Positions 24,096 to 32,299 of a DNA stretch of 39,751 nt are shown piece by piece. The stretch is taken from contig JAJRXF010000121.1 of assembly GCA_024276425.1 (NCBI GenBank), positions 1 through 39,751 on the forward strand, given 5' to 3'. The notes beneath the pieces are model-generated. The model searched no databases and was not told the DNA's origin. It saw nothing but the letters and a program-made list of their open reading frames with translations. A program made the position numbers and the translations under genes. The first letter of the stretch is position 1, and the number at the start of each line of letters is the position of its first letter. This DNA is from Actinomycetes bacterium. Its GTDB lineage: Bacteria; Actinomycetota; Acidimicrobiia; Acidimicrobiales; SZUA-35.

Positions 24096-24124
24096 TTGCG
24101 AAATCATAACAATTCAATTACGGT
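24096..24124 (+). promoter_or_regulatory. Possible sigma-70 type promoter
   Basis: TTGCGA at 24096-24101 and TACGGT at 24119-24124 are separated by 17 bases in a locally AT-rich stretch. The position, about 55 bases before the GTG at 24180, suits the monooxygenase-fold gene. Seen by eye only. Confidence 0.35.
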
Positions 24125-24179
24125 CAATGAAATCGGGCGATGAACTGAGTCCAGACCGCTACTAGCAAGAGGTCGAGTT

Positions 24180-24482
24180 GTGATCGCACGAACGTGGGTT
24201 GGTGAAGTGCCTTCGGACCGCTCCGAGGAGTATCTTCGACTGATGCGGGCAGTGGCGTTGCCTGCTCACCGAAAGACGCCAGGGAACCGGGGGGCGTGGG
24301 CCCTGAGGCAGGAGCGAGGTGACCGAACCCGCTTCACTCTTCTGTCGTTCTGGGATTCAACCGACTCGGTGGCTGCATTCGCTGGGGATGACCTTTCCCA
24401 GGTGCACTATTTCGACTTTGACGCTGACCTTCTGATTGAGATGTCTCCTTGCGCCGACCACTTTGAGCTCTACGATCGCTGA
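24180..24482 (+). CDS. Antibiotic-biosynthesis-monooxygenase-fold small protein
   Basis: A 100-residue protein with the pattern of the dimeric alpha-beta barrel (ABM) family: MIARTWVGEVPSDRSEEYLRL, then GNRGAWALRQERGDRTRFTLLSFWDSTDSVAAFAG. Members include cofactor-free monooxygenases, haem-degrading enzymes and many unknowns. No His/Asn haem pair can be assigned. GTG 24180; AAGAGG lies just upstream. Confidence 0.7.
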   Translation: MIARTWVGEVPSDRSEEYLRLMRAVALPAHRKTPGNRGAWALRQERGDRTRFTLLSFWDSTDSVAAFAGDDLSQVHYFDFDADLLIEMSPCADHFELYDR

Positions 24483-24529
24483 TTGGTCAATCTTGGCTGG
24501 CTTACTACCATTGGCGCTAACGTGCGTTG

Positions 24530-25447
24530 GTGACCGTGAAGCCAGCCAGCGTCCCAACAACAACGGAGCCCTCTGTGAGCGGAGGTCTGGCCGGTGCCGC
24601 GGTATCAGTAACTGCCTGGGGGGCGGGAAGTGTTCTGGCCAAGGGAATCGACATGGACCCCACTGCAATCGCTGTCTATCGCTTTGGCATATTCTCGATT
24701 CTCATCGTCATCTGGATGCACTATCGCGGTGACCGGCTAACCGGGAAGGTTCTTCGCCGCTCAATGTTTGGGGGCGTCTCACTTGGTTTGAACGTCGCAC
24801 TATTTTTTACCGCCGTCAAGTGGACTAGTGTCCTAAATGCCACGTTGATTGGTTCGCTTCAGCCGGTCTTCGTTGGCGTGGTTGCCTCCCGCTTTTTTGG
24901 CGAAACCATTCGGGTCCGAGATGCCCTTCTGTCTGTTGGAGCGCTCAGCGGTGTCGCACTAGCCATGGTGGTCTCGAAGGGTTCGCCAGAGTGGAGTCCG
25001 GCCGGAGATGCTCTGGCCTTCGCAGCCATGTTCTCCTGGGCCAGCTACTTCATAGCCTCCAAGCAGTCCAAGGGGCAGCTCAGCTCTACAGAGTTCACTG
25101 CGGGTACAGCCACTTGGGCCACAATATTGAATGTTCCCCTTGCCCTCGTGCTTGGTCAGGACCTGTCCTGGCCGGACGGCTCAAGTCTGGCCTGGCTGAT
25201 GGTGATGGTTCTTGTTGCCGGATTCGTCGGACATTCGGTCATGAACTGGTCACTCGTTCGCATTCCGCTGTGGGTCGGGTCGACCTTTACCCTGCTCATC
25301 CCCGTTGTGTCAGCGCTCATTGCCTGGGCGGTGCTTGGTGAGGGTATTGCGCTTGGCCAGGTAGGGGCAATGCTTGTGGTCTTCACCTCCTTGGCCCTTA
25401 TCGTCCGGGGACAGGCAACTCCTGCCCGGCGCCCCGCAACCAGGTAG
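24530..25447 (+). CDS. DMT superfamily transporter with two EamA domains
   Basis: A 305-residue inner-membrane protein with ten predicted membrane segments in two EamA repeats (about 20-150 and 165-295). The typical ends of each repeat are present: LQPVFVGVVASRFFGE in the first, and FTLLIPVVSALIAWAVLGE in the second. Such proteins export amino acids or other metabolites; the substrate is unknown. GTG 24530 is taken; TTG 24527 adjoins it. It is convergent with the corrinoid activator gene, with 4 bases between stops. Confidence 0.88.
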   Translation: MTVKPASVPTTTEPSVSGGLAGAAVSVTAWGAGSVLAKGIDMDPTAIAVYRFGIFSILIVIWMHYRGDRLTGKVLRRSMFGGVSLGLNVALFFTAVKWTSVLNATLIGSLQPVFVGVVASRFFGETIRVRDALLSVGALSGVALAMVVSKGSPEWSPAGDALAFAAMFSWASYFIASKQSKGQLSSTEFTAGTATWATILNVPLALVLGQDLSWPDGSSLAWLMVMVLVAGFVGHSVMNWSLVRIPLWVGSTFTLLIPVVSALIAWAVLGEGIALGQVGAMLVVFTSLALIVRGQATPARRPATR

Positions 25448-25451
25448 GTTC

Positions 25452-27485
25452 TTAGGCTGGCCTTCGTCGTCGACGCCCACGGTCAGCTTTGGGTCGCTCT
25501 AAAGATTCTGGCGCCGTGGGGAAGGCCATGGCGCGAACGAAGAGCTCCTGGAAAGCTGGCTCCATAGCGGTCTCGATCTTCGTGACCAACCCCACGACGG
25601 TCTCGATTTCGGATCGCTCGGCCCCCGAAAGAAGAAGCCGCAGAGCGCCGGTCCCGGCGGAGTTGCCCGGTGAAGTGACCGTTCCCGCAGATGCAGGAAT
25701 GAGATCGATGGCAATAGCAGCTTCCGGATCAATGTGAGCGCCAAACGCACCAGCCAAGCGGATGTCGTCCACCTCGGTCAGCTCGGCGTGCTGCATAAGA
25801 AGATCGATACCGGCCTTTAGGGCGGCCTTGGCTAGCTGGATTGCGCGAACATCGTTTTGAGTGATTCGCAGCTCTGCCTGAGCCCGCCTCTTCGATCCAG
25901 CAACCGGCGAAGACCCCGGTACCAGGATGTAGGCGAAGGTTCGCTCATCGGCCACGATTCGGCCCGAAGCTTCCGCTGCTGCCCCAATCATTGATCCGGA
26001 CCGGATGACGCCCTTACGGTCGAGAATCCCGGTGGACGCCATCTCTGCCAGGACCTCGATGACACCGGAACCACAAATTCCAATAATGCCGGTGGCCGGG
26101 GGCTCGAATCCTGGTTCGTTGCTCCAGGCGTCTACCCCAATAACCCGGTAGCTCGGGAGGAAAGTAAGGGGATCAATCCGCACGCGCTCAATGGCCCCAA
26201 CGGCGGCCCGAACCCCCGAGGACAGTTGGGCACCTTCAAAGGCCGGACCCGTTGGAGATGATGCGGCAAAAAGACCGGAGTTGTTGCCCAAGACAATTTC
26301 CGCGTTGGTTCCAACATCAACCAGGAGTTGGATGTTTTCAGAATGATGAGGGCGTTCGGCCACGATTGCTGCTGCAGTGTCCGCTCCCACATGGCCAGCA
26401 ATGCAGGGGGCGATGTAGACCGCGGCGTTCACACAATCGATATCAAGCTCTGAAGCGGAGATGTTTACTGCCTTGTCGGTTTCTAATACAAAAGGAGCCG
26501 TTCCCAGTGGCACTGTGTCGTAGCCCAGAAGCAGGTGATGCATTACTGGGTTTCCAACCATAGTCATTTCGAGAATCTTGTCCCGAGAGATACCGGCCTC
26601 ACCAACGAGTTCTCCGACGAGGTCATCAAGAGCGGTACGGACCGCAGAGGTGAGTTCCTCTTCACCGCCGGGATTCATCATGACGTAGCTAACCCGGCTC
26701 ATCAGATCTTCGCCGAAGCGAATCTGGGGGTTCATTCTGCCGCTCGAAGCCAAGACCTCACCGGTAGCCAAGTCGCAGAGATGACCAGCGATAGTGGTGG
26801 AACCGATGTCGATAGCGACCCCGTAGAAGACATCAATGAATCCGGGCCAAAGGGCGGCAACCTGTGGTAGCCCATCGCGAACCTGTCGAATGGCGACCGT
26901 AACCCCAATCGCCTGGGCCTCCACCTCGGAACCGGTCGAGTTCGAGAACCCGGATGGTAGGGCTTCGACGGTCTTGGCGATCTCGATCGCGACTCGGTCA
27001 GGTATCTCTACTTCGCCAATGTCCCAGTCGCGTGCCAGGCCGACCCTAAGGAGAAGCACCGGAGGAGCAACACCATCAAGTTCGATGTAACGGAGTTCTG
27101 TCACCGGGTCGATGGTGAGGCCATCAAGGTCGACCTCCTTGCGGACGACCTGCTTATGAATTTGGCTGGATTCGGGAACGTCCACGACGACATCGCCCAA
27201 TATCACAGCAGTACAACCAAGTCGATTGCCTTCACCCAAGGGGCGCTTACCGGCGTAAGTTTCCTCCACTGAACCGAATGGGCTCAGGGATTCTTCCAAG
27301 ACCTCGAGTCCCCACTTGGGGAAGGAACCCTTGGTGGGTATGACTTGGCAGCGACCGCAGATTCCACGTCCTCCACAGACCGAATCGATGTCCACCCCAA
27401 GCTTGCGGGCGGCGTCAAGGACGGTGCAACCATCCTCAACCTCGCCCTCGATGCCCGCTGGAGTGAAGACGACCCGGTTGGTCAT
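25452..27485 (-). CDS. Corrinoid activation protein: [2Fe-2S] ferredoxin plus ASKHA ATPase (RACo-like)
   Basis: A 677-residue reductive activator of corrinoid proteins. Residues 1-100 are a plant-type [2Fe-2S] domain with Cys37, Cys43, Cys46 (CGGRGICGRC) and Cys91. A linker and the DUF4445/ASKHA ATPase domain follow, with phosphate-1 loop VAIDIGSTTIAGHL, LVDVGTNAEIVLG, ICGSGVIEVLAEM and LAGAFGAHIDPE. RACo-type proteins use ATP hydrolysis to reduce inactive Co(II) cobalamin to Co(I). The frame is open to 27647, but ATG 27485 starts MTNRVVFTPAG, where the ferredoxin domain begins, and overlaps the preceding stop as ATGA. The C-terminus ends in a basic tail. It is the last gene of the operon. 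Confidence 0.92.
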   Translation of the reverse strand: MTNRVVFTPAGIEGEVEDGCTVLDAARKLGVDIDSVCGGRGICGRCQVIPTKGSFPKWGLEVLEESLSPFGSVEETYAGKRPLGEGNRLGCTAVILGDVVVDVPESSQIHKQVVRKEVDLDGLTIDPVTELRYIELDGVAPPVLLLRVGLARDWDIGEVEIPDRVAIEIAKTVEALPSGFSNSTGSEVEAQAIGVTVAIRQVRDGLPQVAALWPGFIDVFYGVAIDIGSTTIAGHLCDLATGEVLASSGRMNPQIRFGEDLMSRVSYVMMNPGGEEELTSAVRTALDDLVGELVGEAGISRDKILEMTMVGNPVMHHLLLGYDTVPLGTAPFVLETDKAVNISASELDIDCVNAAVYIAPCIAGHVGADTAAAIVAERPHHSENIQLLVDVGTNAEIVLGNNSGLFAASSPTGPAFEGAQLSSGVRAAVGAIERVRIDPLTFLPSYRVIGVDAWSNEPGFEPPATGIIGICGSGVIEVLAEMASTGILDRKGVIRSGSMIGAAAEASGRIVADERTFAYILVPGSSPVAGSKRRAQAELRITQNDVRAIQLAKAALKAGIDLLMQHAELTEVDDIRLAGAFGAHIDPEAAIAIDLIPASAGTVTSPGNSAGTGALRLLLSGAERSEIETVVGLVTKIETAMEPAFQELFVRAMAFPTAPESLERPKADRGRRRRRPA

Positions 27486-27820
27486 GGCGTCCGGTTGGCT
27501 GTCGGGTCGGGAGAATCTTGATCGAAGCCTCCGTTCGCTACCAGGATGTTCAGCCGGTCGAGAGGAAAGGCCTCCTCTAGGGCGGCAGCCAAGGTTGCGG
27601 CAGCTTCGGCGAAATCTCCACTCAAGGGCTCTTTCTCTTGCCGCCACTCATTGACGTAGTCTGATGAGGTGGTGATGTTGGCCACCATGGCGGCCCGATC
27701 GATAGCTTTCTGGAAACGGGGTTTGAGAAGTATCTGGTGCTTCTCACCCGGAGATCGGGCGTTTACCTGAGCGGGGATGTCCCGCCAATAGATCGTGATG
27801 AGTTGGGCGCCTCGTGCCAT
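27482..27820 (-). CDS. 'Virulence factor' domain small protein of corrinoid operon
   Basis: A 112-residue protein that begins ARGAQLITIYWRDIPAQVNA, then FQKAIDRAAMVAN and SDYVNEWRQE. This is the small domain filed in databases as virulence factor, despite no known role in virulence. From memory it often lies beside corrinoid methyltransferase and RACo-like genes, and here it sits in such an operon, so an accessory role in the corrinoid cycle is likely. ATG 27820 is 2 bases after the DUF1638 stop; its own stop overlaps the activator start. Confidence 0.8.
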   Translation of the reverse strand: MARGAQLITIYWRDIPAQVNARSPGEKHQILLKPRFQKAIDRAAMVANITTSSDYVNEWRQEKEPLSGDFAEAAATLAAALEEAFPLDRLNILVANGGFDQDSPDPTANRTP

Positions 27821-27822
27821 GT

Positions 27823-28515
27823 CTATTCGCTCAATGTCTGATTCGATGGGCCGGGGAACCCCGGCATCGGCTGGATGGTAACCGGCGTTGCCAAGGCATC
27901 ACGCAATCCTTCGAGCCCGCTGTGGCGCTGCTCGAAGGACAGCCCAAGTTTTGTGGCAGCTTCCTGGGCCAGAACACTGAGCTTCCGAAGCTGATCTTGG
28001 TCGTTGGTCTGGGAGAGATAGACAACTCGGCTGTAGTGGGCGAAATACATATCGCGAAGCTCGGGGTGAGTGTGCATCTTGAGTGGACGCCAGATCAGCT
28101 GATCGAAATGGCGGGCCAGATAATCAGTAAGGAAGAACGTACCGAGTTCTTCGTCATGCAAGGACCGAAAATTCTCAGCCCCAGTAAAAAAGGAGTAGCA
28201 ATGGTCGCCGGGGAGGCGTTCGATCGGAATCTCAAGCTCGCTCTGGAGACGAGCCATTCTGGAGTCCAGGAGCCCCCCGGTCCCACAATCGCCGTAGCCA
28301 AGCACGATGCGGGAGATTGTTGTTCCAGAGTTGCGAGCCTTCTCGATCGCCTCCGCTATGACAGATTCGACCGCGGCAGGTATCTTGGCTGGCTGGCTGT
28401 GGAGAGGAGCCGGGAGGTAGCTGGCCTTGACGCCAAGAGCCCGGAGTTCGCGGACCAGGGCGCCGCAGGCGATAATCAGGGTTTCTGCCTCATGAATTGG
28501 TGACGACTGGGCCAC
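27823..28515 (-). CDS. DUF1638 protein of corrinoid operon
   Basis: A 230-residue soluble protein with the DUF1638 marks: TLIIACGALVREL at the start, IVLGYGDCGTGGLLD near residue 70, and PGDHCYSFFTG near 102. Conserved Cys and His (CGAL, GDCGTGG, GDHCY) suggest a metal or cofactor site. The family is known from methanogen and bacterial methylotrophic clusters, with no fixed reaction. GTG 28515 has GGAGG upstream. It is 6 bases after the corrinoid protein stop. Confidence 0.85.
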   Translation of the reverse strand: MAQSSPIHEAETLIIACGALVRELRALGVKASYLPAPLHSQPAKIPAAVESVIAEAIEKARNSGTTISRIVLGYGDCGTGGLLDSRMARLQSELEIPIERLPGDHCYSFFTGAENFRSLHDEELGTFFLTDYLARHFDQLIWRPLKMHTHPELRDMYFAHYSRVVYLSQTNDQDQLRKLSVLAQEAATKLGLSFEQRHSGLEGLRDALATPVTIQPMPGFPGPSNQTLSE

Positions 28516-28521
28516 CGGGCT

Positions 28522-29256
28522 TCATCCTCCGGCTAGAGAGGAGCGACGAGCGGTGACAAGTTCCTTGGCCACTTCTGCTGCCACGGCGGCGTCAGAGCAG
28601 TATGCATCGGCCCCAACAGCATCACTGAACTCCTGATTGAGGGGAGCCCCACCGACGAGGACGATATAGTCATCCCGTCTGCCCAACTCAACGAGCGTGT
28701 CGATGACGACCTTCATGTATGGCATTGTCGTGGTTAGCAGGGCTGACATGCCAAGAATGTCGGCATCACTTTCGGTCAAGGCTTCGATGAAGTTGTCAAC
28801 GTCGGTGTTGATTCCGAGATCGACGACCTCAAATCCGGCCCCTTCCAACATCATCGCTACCAGGTTCTTGCCGATGTCATGGATGTCGCCCTTCACGGTG
28901 CCGATCACGACCTTCCCGATGGCCTCAACCCCAGTCTCGGCTAGCAGCGGTCGCAGGATCTCCATCCCGGCCTTCATGGCATTGGCGGCAAGGAGTACCT
29001 CTGGGACGAAGAGAATCCCATCGCGGAAGTCGTCGCCGACCACCCGCATCCCCTCAACCAGAGCCTTATTGAGGGTCGTCTCGGCCGTCCAGCCCCGGTT
29101 CAGGAGGATTTGGGTACCTTCGGCAATCTCGTTCTTCATTCCGTCGTAAAGATCGTCGTGCATCTGAGCCACGAGTTCGTCGTCGGTAAGGGTGGATAGA
29201 TCGAGATCGTCGACTTCCTCGTCGGACAGGTTTCCCTCAGCTGGCAAATCGGACAT
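28522..29256 (-). CDS. Corrinoid (cobalamin-binding) methyl-carrier protein
   Basis: A 244-residue methyl carrier of the MtbC/MtgC/MetH-B12 type. Residues of about 28-110 form the four-helix cap (LYDGMKNEIAEGTQILLNRGW, FVPEVLLAANAMKAGME). Residues of about 113-240 are the Rossmann B12 domain with the cobalt ligand motif DxHxxG (GDIHDIGKN, His126), SALL near 171 and VGGAPL near 202. It takes a methyl group from a substrate-specific methyltransferase and gives it to another, usually tetrahydrofolate. It has an acidic N-terminal extension. The frame opens earlier, at 29301; ATG 29256 has GAAAGG at good distance. It is the first gene of the operon; no partner methyltransferase is seen in the window. 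Confidence 0.93.
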   Translation of the reverse strand: MSDLPAEGNLSDEEVDDLDLSTLTDDELVAQMHDDLYDGMKNEIAEGTQILLNRGWTAETTLNKALVEGMRVVGDDFRDGILFVPEVLLAANAMKAGMEILRPLLAETGVEAIGKVVIGTVKGDIHDIGKNLVAMMLEGAGFEVVDLGINTDVDNFIEALTESDADILGMSALLTTTMPYMKVVIDTLVELGRRDDYIVLVGGAPLNQEFSDAVGADAYCSDAAVAAEVAKELVTARRSSLAGG

Positions 29257-29305
29257 GGGAGACCTTTCTGGCTTGGTGGTAGGACATCTGAAGGGAGCCA
29301 CATGC

Positions 29306-29338
29306 TTCCATCAGGTGGAAGAATACCGTATCGTGGAA
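29306..29338. promoter_or_regulatory. Candidate IclR-type operator
   Basis: TTCCA at 29306-29310 and TGGAA at 29316-29320 form an inverted pair with a 5-base gap; a third TGGAA follows at 29334-29338. The pair lies between the divergent corrinoid and iclR transcription units. IclR-family operators are often built from TGGAA/TTCCA half-sites, although in the opposite arrangement in E. coli IclR. Confidence 0.5.
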
Positions 29339-29349
29339 GAGTGGGTCAT

Positions 29350-29450
29350 GATGTAGGCAGTGGATGGTGTAGGCAGTGGGGAGGCACGCAGACAGTGGGA
29401 AGTACACGATATGGGCGGTGTGCAGTGAGTGGTTTGCAGTGAGTGGTGTG
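29350..29450. repeat. Degenerate GCAGTG tandem repeats before iclR
   Basis: TGTAGGCAGTGG occurs at 29352-29363 and 29368-29379 (period 16), and TGCAGTGAGTGGT at 29421-29433 and 29435-29447 (period 14), with degenerate copies between. They fill the iclR leader and include the likely GTG start codons. The 16-bp period and the GGCAGTG core recall the array at 4820. Confidence 0.6.
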
Positions 29451-30185
29451 CAGAGCGCCGGTCGAGCCTTTGCTCTACTTGAGGCCCTTGGATCAGAACC
29501 CTTAAGCCTAACGGAGTTGGCAAGACGAGTTGGTCTACCGGTTAGTACTGCCGCCCGTTTGCTGGGGACTCTCGAAGAGCTAGGAGCGATCGAGAGGCTC
29601 GAAGGTAATGCCTACCGAATTGGGCCCTCGATCTTGCAGATGGCCAGCGGGCTCGACCTGGTTAGTCGCCTGCAAGCGGCGGCCAAGGGAGAACTCGAGC
29701 AACTGTCGGAACAAGCCAAAGAGGCGGCGGGGCTGTCTGTCCCGGTTGGCAGACAAATGCATTTCGTCGCCCAGGTCGGAAGTTCCCAGCCCGTTCAGGT
29801 TCGCGACTGGGTCGGCGCTCGGCTGCCGATGCATCTGGTTGCCGCTGGACTTCTGGCATTGGCCTACCAGGATGAGAGGTTCGTGGAGGAATACCTGAGC
29901 GGTGACCTTGACTCCCCTACCCCATTCTCCGTGGTGAGGCCAGCACAAATCCTGCTTCGACTGGAGGCTGTTCGTCGAGACGGCTTCGCCTGGACGCGGG
30001 AGGAACTCGAAACAGATATCAACTCAGTGGCCGCACCGGTTTTTTCAAGGGACGGATCCTTTGTCGGGGCCCTCCACCTTCACGGCCCGGCAAGTCGGTT
30101 CCCGGGCTCAGGTCATCAAGTGTTCGAACGTGAGATTCTTCGCGCCGCCAGTCGACTGAGCAAGGCGATTCGAGGCATCGGGTGA
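29439..30185 (+). CDS. IclR-family transcriptional regulator
   Basis: A regulator of about 248 residues. The winged helix is at the N-terminus (SAGRAFALLEALGSEPLSLTELARRVGLPVSTAARLLGTLEELG), followed by an effector-binding IclR domain (LSVPVGRQMHFVAQVGSSQ, RLPMHLVAAGLLALAY, DINSVAAPVFSRDGSFVGALHLHGP). Start: GTG 29439 (SGVQSAGRAF) or GTG 29448 fits the family; the frame is open to ATG 29376, which would add 21 residues lying in repeats. It is divergent from the corrinoid operon with a palindrome between, so it is the probable regulator of that operon. It overlaps the next gene as GTGA. Confidence 0.9.
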   Translation: MSGVQSAGRAFALLEALGSEPLSLTELARRVGLPVSTAARLLGTLEELGAIERLEGNAYRIGPSILQMASGLDLVSRLQAAAKGELEQLSEQAKEAAGLSVPVGRQMHFVAQVGSSQPVQVRDWVGARLPMHLVAAGLLALAYQDERFVEEYLSGDLDSPTPFSVVRPAQILLRLEAVRRDGFAWTREELETDINSVAAPVFSRDGSFVGALHLHGPASRFPGSGHQVFEREILRAASRLSKAIRGIG

Positions 30186-31048
30186 TTTCATCGGATCGTG
30201 ATCTGGCACCGTTCGACATCGGGCCCTTCATAGAGGAAATCACCCACCTTGTCGTACGGGCCAGCCATAGGTCACTGGATTGGTTCCGTCTGCGGAGCGC
30301 TACCAGCGGGCTCGATGACACTGGCTCGGTCTTGGAGATTGGGAACAAGGCTGGTCCCGGGGCCTTTGATCCGGTTACCCAAGCTGATCGGGCAGTCGAA
30401 GACGAGATTCGGTCGGGTCTGAGCAGGCTCTTTCCAGACCATGCCATCGTTGGTGAAGAACGGGGAACGACCGGCTCCGGAGAGTTCCGTTGGATCATTG
30501 ACCCCATTGACGGCACGCGTTCTTTTATTAGTGGTTTACCTTCTTGGGGAACCCTCGTCGGTCTTCAGCAGAACGACACTCCAGTGGCGGGATGGTTGCA
30601 CCTACCGGTCATCAACGAGACCTATGTTGGAACCCTGCGAGAGTCATGGTGGGGATCGGACCATGAACGCCATGCATTGGGTACATCGGCGATATCAGTC
30701 TTGGGCGAGGCGACACTTTTGTGCACTCATCCATCGATGTTTGCGACCGAGTCGGAGCAGGTGGCTTTCGGTGCCCTTGAGTCGGTGGTGAAGATGACCC
30801 GGTACGGGGGCGACTGCGTGAACTATGCCGTGTTGGCCACTGGCTCGGTAGACCTCGTGGTTGAGAACCAATTAGAGCCATACGACATCGTTCCCCTCAT
30901 CCCGATTATCGAGTCGGCCGGAGGGGTGGTTACCAATCTGGAGGGCGAGCTTCCACTCGGTGGTGGTTGGGTAGTGGCCGCCGCCAATCGTGGGCTGCAT
31001 CGATTGGCCCTCGACATCCTGAATGGCACTGACCGGCAGGCTTGTTGA
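30182..31048 (+). CDS. Inositol monophosphatase-family phosphatase
   Basis: A 288-residue Mg2+-dependent sugar or histidinol phosphatase. Metal and active-site motifs are all present: FDPVTQADRAVE near 62-73, GEERG at 91-95, IDPIDGTRSFISGLP near 106-120 and EPYDIVPLIPIIESAGG near 230. The substrate could be an inositol phosphate, histidinol phosphate (HisN type) or another phosphate monoester; the sequence does not settle it. GTG 30182 overlaps the iclR stop by 4 bases, so the two are co-translated. It is convergent with the phospholipase D gene. Confidence 0.88.
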   Translation: MISSDRDLAPFDIGPFIEEITHLVVRASHRSLDWFRLRSATSGLDDTGSVLEIGNKAGPGAFDPVTQADRAVEDEIRSGLSRLFPDHAIVGEERGTTGSGEFRWIIDPIDGTRSFISGLPSWGTLVGLQQNDTPVAGWLHLPVINETYVGTLRESWWGSDHERHALGTSAISVLGEATLLCTHPSMFATESEQVAFGALESVVKMTRYGGDCVNYAVLATGSVDLVVENQLEPYDIVPLIPIIESAGGVVTNLEGELPLGGGWVVAAANRGLHRLALDILNGTDRQAC

Positions 31049-31072
31049 ACTTGACCGCTCGACCCGGGACCT

Positions 31073-32254
31073 TTAGATCAGGTCAGAAATCACCGAGGCC
31101 GCTCGCTCAGCTGCTCGCTGAACGACCCCGCGTTCGGCCCACCAAGAGGGGTCCACGACCTTGCTTGCTTCTAGATCGTCGGCGAAGTGGTCATCGAGAA
31201 CAGCAACAACCTCAGGATCGAAGATGACAAGATTCACCTCTTCGTCGTATTGAAATGAGCGCTGATTGATGTTGGCCGAGCCGACACTCGCAACTTGTCC
31301 GTCCACGGTCAGGATCTTGGCGTGCAGCATGGTCCGGTTATACATCCGAATAGAGATGCCCTCATCCAAGAGTTCGCCATAACGGGCCTCACCAACGATT
31401 TGAACGAAACGTTTATCGGCGTATTGCCCGGGGAGCAGAACCTCGATCTTCACGCCACGATTGGAGGCAGCGATGAGCAAGGCAGGCAGCTCATCATCGG
31501 GGTTGAAGTAAGCAGAGGTAATGCGGACGTGATCGTGGGCGGAGCTGATAAGCACTTCCAACATGATGGCAATGTCGTTGCCCCCGGCCTCCGCCGCGCC
31601 AGCGATGACCTGGATGGCGGACTTGCCAGTAACGTCGTGCGGAGGGAAGTGGTCAAACAACGCGTCCACTTGGAGTGGCCCAGTCTCGACCCAGTTGTCG
31701 ACGAACGCTCCCCGTAGTCCGTCGACGGCGGGCCCAACCACTCGAAAGTGAGTATCGCGCCAAGAATCGGGACCATCACCACTACCCGTCCACTCCTGGG
31801 CGATGCCGACTCCACCGGTGAACCCGATGACCTCATCACAAAGAAGGATCTTGCGATGGGTTCGGTGGTTGGCCCGGCGCAGTGGGCTATCAATTGCTCG
31901 AAACCAGCGAACGTCACAGCCAGAACGCTGCATGGCTTCCAACTGCTCCGGGGTGATGTGGCGTGAACCCAGCGCGTCGAGAAGCACCCGTACTCGAACG
32001 CCGGCCTCGGCCCTTTCACAGAAGGCGGAGACAAACCGGTCGGTAATCTCTCCTCTCCAGAAGACGAAGGTGAGGAAGTCGATGCTGCGGGAGTCATTGC
32101 CAATAGCTTCGAGCATTGCGGGGAAGATCTCGTCTCCATTGCGAAGTACGGTGACGGTGTTGCCATCGGTTGCTGGTACCCCAAGCAGCCCTTCTAGTCG
32201 GCGACGCCAGGTTGTCTCGCTCACCAAAGCCTCATCTCGTTCGCTTGACGACAA
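31073..32254 (-). CDS. Phospholipase D-family protein, cardiolipin synthase-like
   Basis: A 393-residue protein with two HKD sites, HRKILLCD in NHRTHRKILLCDEVIGFTGG and HAKILTVD in MLHAKILTVDGQVASVGSAN. Two HxKxxxxD sites with the flanking GGxNI-like stretches mark cardiolipin synthases and related phospholipase D enzymes. Unlike ClsA it has no N-terminal membrane hairpin, as in ClsB-type enzymes. The probable reaction is transfer of a phosphatidyl group to phosphatidylglycerol at the membrane face. ATG 32254. A small gene starts divergently 45 bases away. Confidence 0.88.
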   Translation of the reverse strand: MSSSERDEALVSETTWRRRLEGLLGVPATDGNTVTVLRNGDEIFPAMLEAIGNDSRSIDFLTFVFWRGEITDRFVSAFCERAEAGVRVRVLLDALGSRHITPEQLEAMQRSGCDVRWFRAIDSPLRRANHRTHRKILLCDEVIGFTGGVGIAQEWTGSGDGPDSWRDTHFRVVGPAVDGLRGAFVDNWVETGPLQVDALFDHFPPHDVTGKSAIQVIAGAAEAGGNDIAIMLEVLISSAHDHVRITSAYFNPDDELPALLIAASNRGVKIEVLLPGQYADKRFVQIVGEARYGELLDEGISIRMYNRTMLHAKILTVDGQVASVGSANINQRSFQYDEEVNLVIFDPEVVAVLDDHFADDLEASKVVDPSWWAERGVVQRAAERAASVISDLI

Positions 32255-32299
32255 CGATAACGGCGCCGCGATGGCTTGCTCGTCGGCTAGTTTGACCGG

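Noticed and set aside
27814-28503. 229-codon frame on + opposite DUF1638
   Set aside because: Antisense shadow; the minus-strand DUF1638 has family motifs and fits the operon.
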